From assembly GCA_963678705.1 (NCBI GenBank), contig OY783209.1:372001-436000 (forward strand): 64,000 nt of DNA, given 5' to 3'. This document shows positions 61,381-64,000 of this stretch, piece after piece (position 1 is the stretch's first letter; each line of letters opens with the position of its first letter). A program made the translations under genes and the position numbers. The notes beneath the pieces are model-generated. The model was not told the origin of the DNA. It was given only the letters and a program-made list of their open reading frames with translations, and did not search any database. Origin of the DNA: Panorpa germanica (Eukaryota; Arthropoda; Insecta; Mecoptera; Panorpidae).

Positions 61381-62833
61381 ATATTCCTCAGCCCCCCGCC
61401 GACCTACACAAATGGACAGGAGTAATTGAATCTCGCACTTAGTTGTAATTTGTAAATGATTTAATTAGGTTAAGATAAAAGTAATTTTTATTTGTGGATT
61501 TCATAATCCACGATAGATGTCTTTCATTATATTTTTAATAGCAAAATGAAATCCACTTTATGGATGGATTAATTTCTTTTTAAACTAAATATAATTGTAA
61601 TTTTTGATATTTTCAATAAAAAATATTATATCTTAATAATTACTCTGTTTAGTTGTTAAAACTGAACTTCAAAATTTGCAGTATATGCATCTATATAATG
61701 TTTTTATCACAAGTAGACACTTGGCTAATGTATTGATATCGATTTTCGTATTCTAACTGCAGTAGCTTCTAGATTAAGATGAACTCTTATATCTGTACGA
61801 TGACAGTGTCCAAAACACTACGCCCGGTATACTTTTAAATATATCAAAACAAACTCCCTCTATATGGTTCCAACAAACTAGATTAAGTGTCATAGACCTG
61901 TGTGGGGTTTAAGAAGTACCTCAACCAGTGGTAATTTCTTTTAATTTATATTTTAGGATCACGACATGCCAACTGGTGGCAAAAATGTGAACTATTATCT
62001 GTCATTTATTGTTTAAATTAATTACATAAATTAAAATTATTTTCGTAATGTCATTATCAAAAAGAAATTGTTGCATCCGTGGATGTATAAACATAATGTC
62101 GGAAACGTAGATTCCGATGATTCGTTAGTGACATTAAATAAATTAAAAGTTGATGTCTCATGGAAAATTGATAAACGTATTAATTGATAACGTAAGTACT
62201 AAATTCGTTAAATAAATATAACCCTCAAATTCTTATAATAAATTTCAGTAAAAATTCAATTTGTAGTACTCATTTTTTTAAATAATGAAACATCGAAGCA
62301 TCCTATACCTTCATCTAATACTCACTCGATTTTTTCTGGAAATGAAAGTATTCAAAAATCAATCTATTCTTGACGACGTGTTGAGCGGGTACAAATACGT
62401 CAATAGAAGGAAGCTTTCAACAGTAAGGAATTAATAGTGAGTGATAAAAGTGATATTGTAATGGAGCAAGATAACAATGAACTTCCGGATATTGCAGAAC
62501 AATATGTATGTATGTATTTATATTATAGCATCTGATTTTTTAGTTTTTGAATTTTTTTCGAAACACCCTGTACATTAATATTGTAGATTTTATGTTAATT
62601 AGTGTAAATATTTATAAAATATTTACAAAAGCTAACTCATGTACATAGAGCGAAACATTTATCATTAGTTAATATAATTAAATACACAGAACAAAAAAAG
62701 TAGTTGTTCTATCTCGCTGACCTTAAGTAAGTTTGACACGTTTACACGTAAAATAAAAAAATAATAAGAAGAAAAAAATGAAAATAATTAATTTGAGACG
62801 AGATACGATTATCAGATAAGTTAAAAAAAAGAC
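61381..62833. other. 3' UTR of phosphatase 1 and intergenic spacer
   Basis: Includes the probable 3' UTR to about 61640, then AT-rich spacer with no further gene recognised. Confidence 0.45.
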
Positions 62834-62870
62834 TATAAAAATAGCGAGCAATTGAAGTGCGAATGTCAGT
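62834..62870 (+). promoter_or_regulatory. Core promoter of acid phosphatase 2
   Basis: TATAAAA at 62834-62840 with a canonical arthropod initiator TCAGT at 62866-62870. A CRE-like tacgtcac lies at 62959-62966, inside the predicted 5' UTR. Confidence 0.75.
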
Positions 62871-62902
62871 TGACTATTACGCTTCAAAGTCTCAGCAACA
62901 AC

Positions 62903-62947
62903 TAGTACCGACTACCGAGTACCGCGTACCGAGTATCGAGTAACGAG
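62903..62947 (+). repeat. GTACCGA-type short tandem repeat in 5' UTR
   Basis: Five to six imperfect 7-bp units (gtaccga, ctaccga, gtaccgc, gtaccga, gtatcga, gtaacga) in the presumed leader of the second phosphatase. Confidence 0.8.
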
Positions 62948-63034
62948 GCTGTCAAAGTTACGTCACATTACGTATTGTGAAGCAACAGATTGTTGATCAC
63001 AATTACCTGAATGTAAAGTGCATTAATTATCAAT

Positions 63035-63142
63035 ATGTTGAAATTAGTCAGTGTTTTTGTCGTACTTGTCGCTGTAGGCGTACAATCCCGGTCTCCGCCG
63101 CTCATCAGGCCACCAGAGACGGAACTTAAGATGGTCTATGTT
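63035..63142 (+). CDS. Second histidine acid phosphatase, first exon only
   Basis: 36 codons to a GTGAGT donor. MLKLVSVFVVLVAVGVQS is a signal peptide and PPETELKMVYV matches EPDTELKLVYV at the same exon end of phosphatase 1. The intron phase (0) and the cut just before the RHGDR exon are the same. No RHG exon lies in the remaining 858 bases, so the gene continues beyond the window. Tandem duplicate, same strand. Confidence 0.85.
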
Positions 63143-64000
63143 GTGAGTATCCTTCAAATTTGTTGACACAATTACATCTTAATTCGTAACTGATACATAA
63201 ACAAACACTTTAGATAATTTGTTATAAAGAGAATTATCTTTTACACACAATTTTACTTATTTTTCAACATTTCAAGCATTGAAATAGTCATGAGGCAACA
63301 TATTGCATTTTTAGAATGCTAAAAAGATGTTTCTAGCCAAATTTAAACCTACCAGTTATTGCTTAAAGTAAAATGTTTCCATTTCAGGTTATATCTATTG
63401 TTTTGATATTTACTAGTAGTTCAAAAATGCTTTGTCAAACTTGTTTAGTTATATTTTTGAATTTATTTCCAACATAATTCTATTCTAATGTATGGTACAG
63501 ATTGGTGCGACATAAACATGCGGCATCCAACATTTATATATTTTCATTCCGTCTTTTAACGTACAGACTAGTGCGACATAGACATGTGACACTAATAAAA
63601 AACTTACTTATGCTATTTTAAAAAATTCTAGGTAGTTTTTTCAGGAAACAAAAATGTTTCAATCCTGAGTCCGAACATCTAAAGAAATTACGGTTTTGAA
63701 TGTGATCTTGAACAAAAGGGTCGAGTACCTACTCAGTCTCGAGTACTCCTATTCCTAGCATGCGATTCGTGCAATTACTTCTAGGCTGATCTGTTGAAGC
63801 TTACCTTTAATAGTTACTTGAATTTGCAACAGAATGATTTATGGCTGCAGCAATAAACACAACAAAGAAAAACAATTACAAACAATAGATAAATAATTAT
63901 TTTAATAATATAATATTTTTGGTACATTAAAATTGAAATATATAAAAGTAAACTGCAGTTTTATGTTTACCAGTTTTATGTAATAAATATATTTTCAACA
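63143..64000 (+). other. First intron of acid phosphatase 2 (partial)
   Basis: Intronic sequence to the window end. It contains the second copy of the dispersed repeat of 18.3 kb at 63560-63685 (aaaattctaggtagttttttc, gaaacaaaaatgtttcaa). Confidence 0.7.

Overview
The window is AT-rich nuclear DNA from an insect, most likely a holometabolous species and plausibly Lepidoptera. The reasons are short GT-AG introns in compact genes, arthropod TATA/TCAGT-type promoters, insect-type secreted histidine acid phosphatases, a tRNA-derived SINE, Jockey-type LINE tails, and dense short inverted-repeat DNA transposons (hAT-like and others). The order is an inference from overall character; no single marker fixes it.

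Layout. 1-28 kb is gene-poor. It holds one intronless gene, an atypical class A receptor (minus strand, 6.8-8.5 kb), plus repeats: a roughly 650-bp inverted-repeat family, a hAT-like family with 8-bp target duplications, a 202-bp tandem array and a head-to-head pair of another inverted-repeat family. 27.9-38.6 kb is gene-dense. It holds an HSF2BP/MEILB2 homologue (plus, 6 exons), an NKRF-like protein with XRN2-binding, dsRNA-binding, G-patch and R3H parts (minus, 8 exons), remains of a THAP/P-element-type transposon, a LINE tail, and a NIFK-type nucleolar RRM protein (minus, 5 exons). 39.0-42.5 kb holds the most unusual item: tandemly duplicated exon-like modules with conserved splice sites, bracketed by a 79-bp direct repeat, just upstream of an unrecognised 12-exon gene (42.7-47.1 kb). 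48.2-51.8 kb holds a 5-exon multi-pass membrane protein, possibly a TLC-fold pseudoenzyme, with a LINE tail, a SINE and a small inverted-repeat element in its introns. 52-58.9 kb is empty of recognised genes. 59-64 kb holds one complete secreted histidine acid phosphatase (8 exons) and the first exon of a tandem paralogue that leaves the window.

The genes are ordinary separately transcribed eukaryotic genes, not an operon. Two of them (NKRF-like and NIFK-like) belong to ribosomal-RNA or nucleolar biology. The two phosphatases are a local gene family with the same first-exon design and similar promoters.

All multi-exon models below were built by hand from reading frame, splice consensus and phase. 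Every junction given keeps the frame from start to stop, but none has been checked against transcripts.
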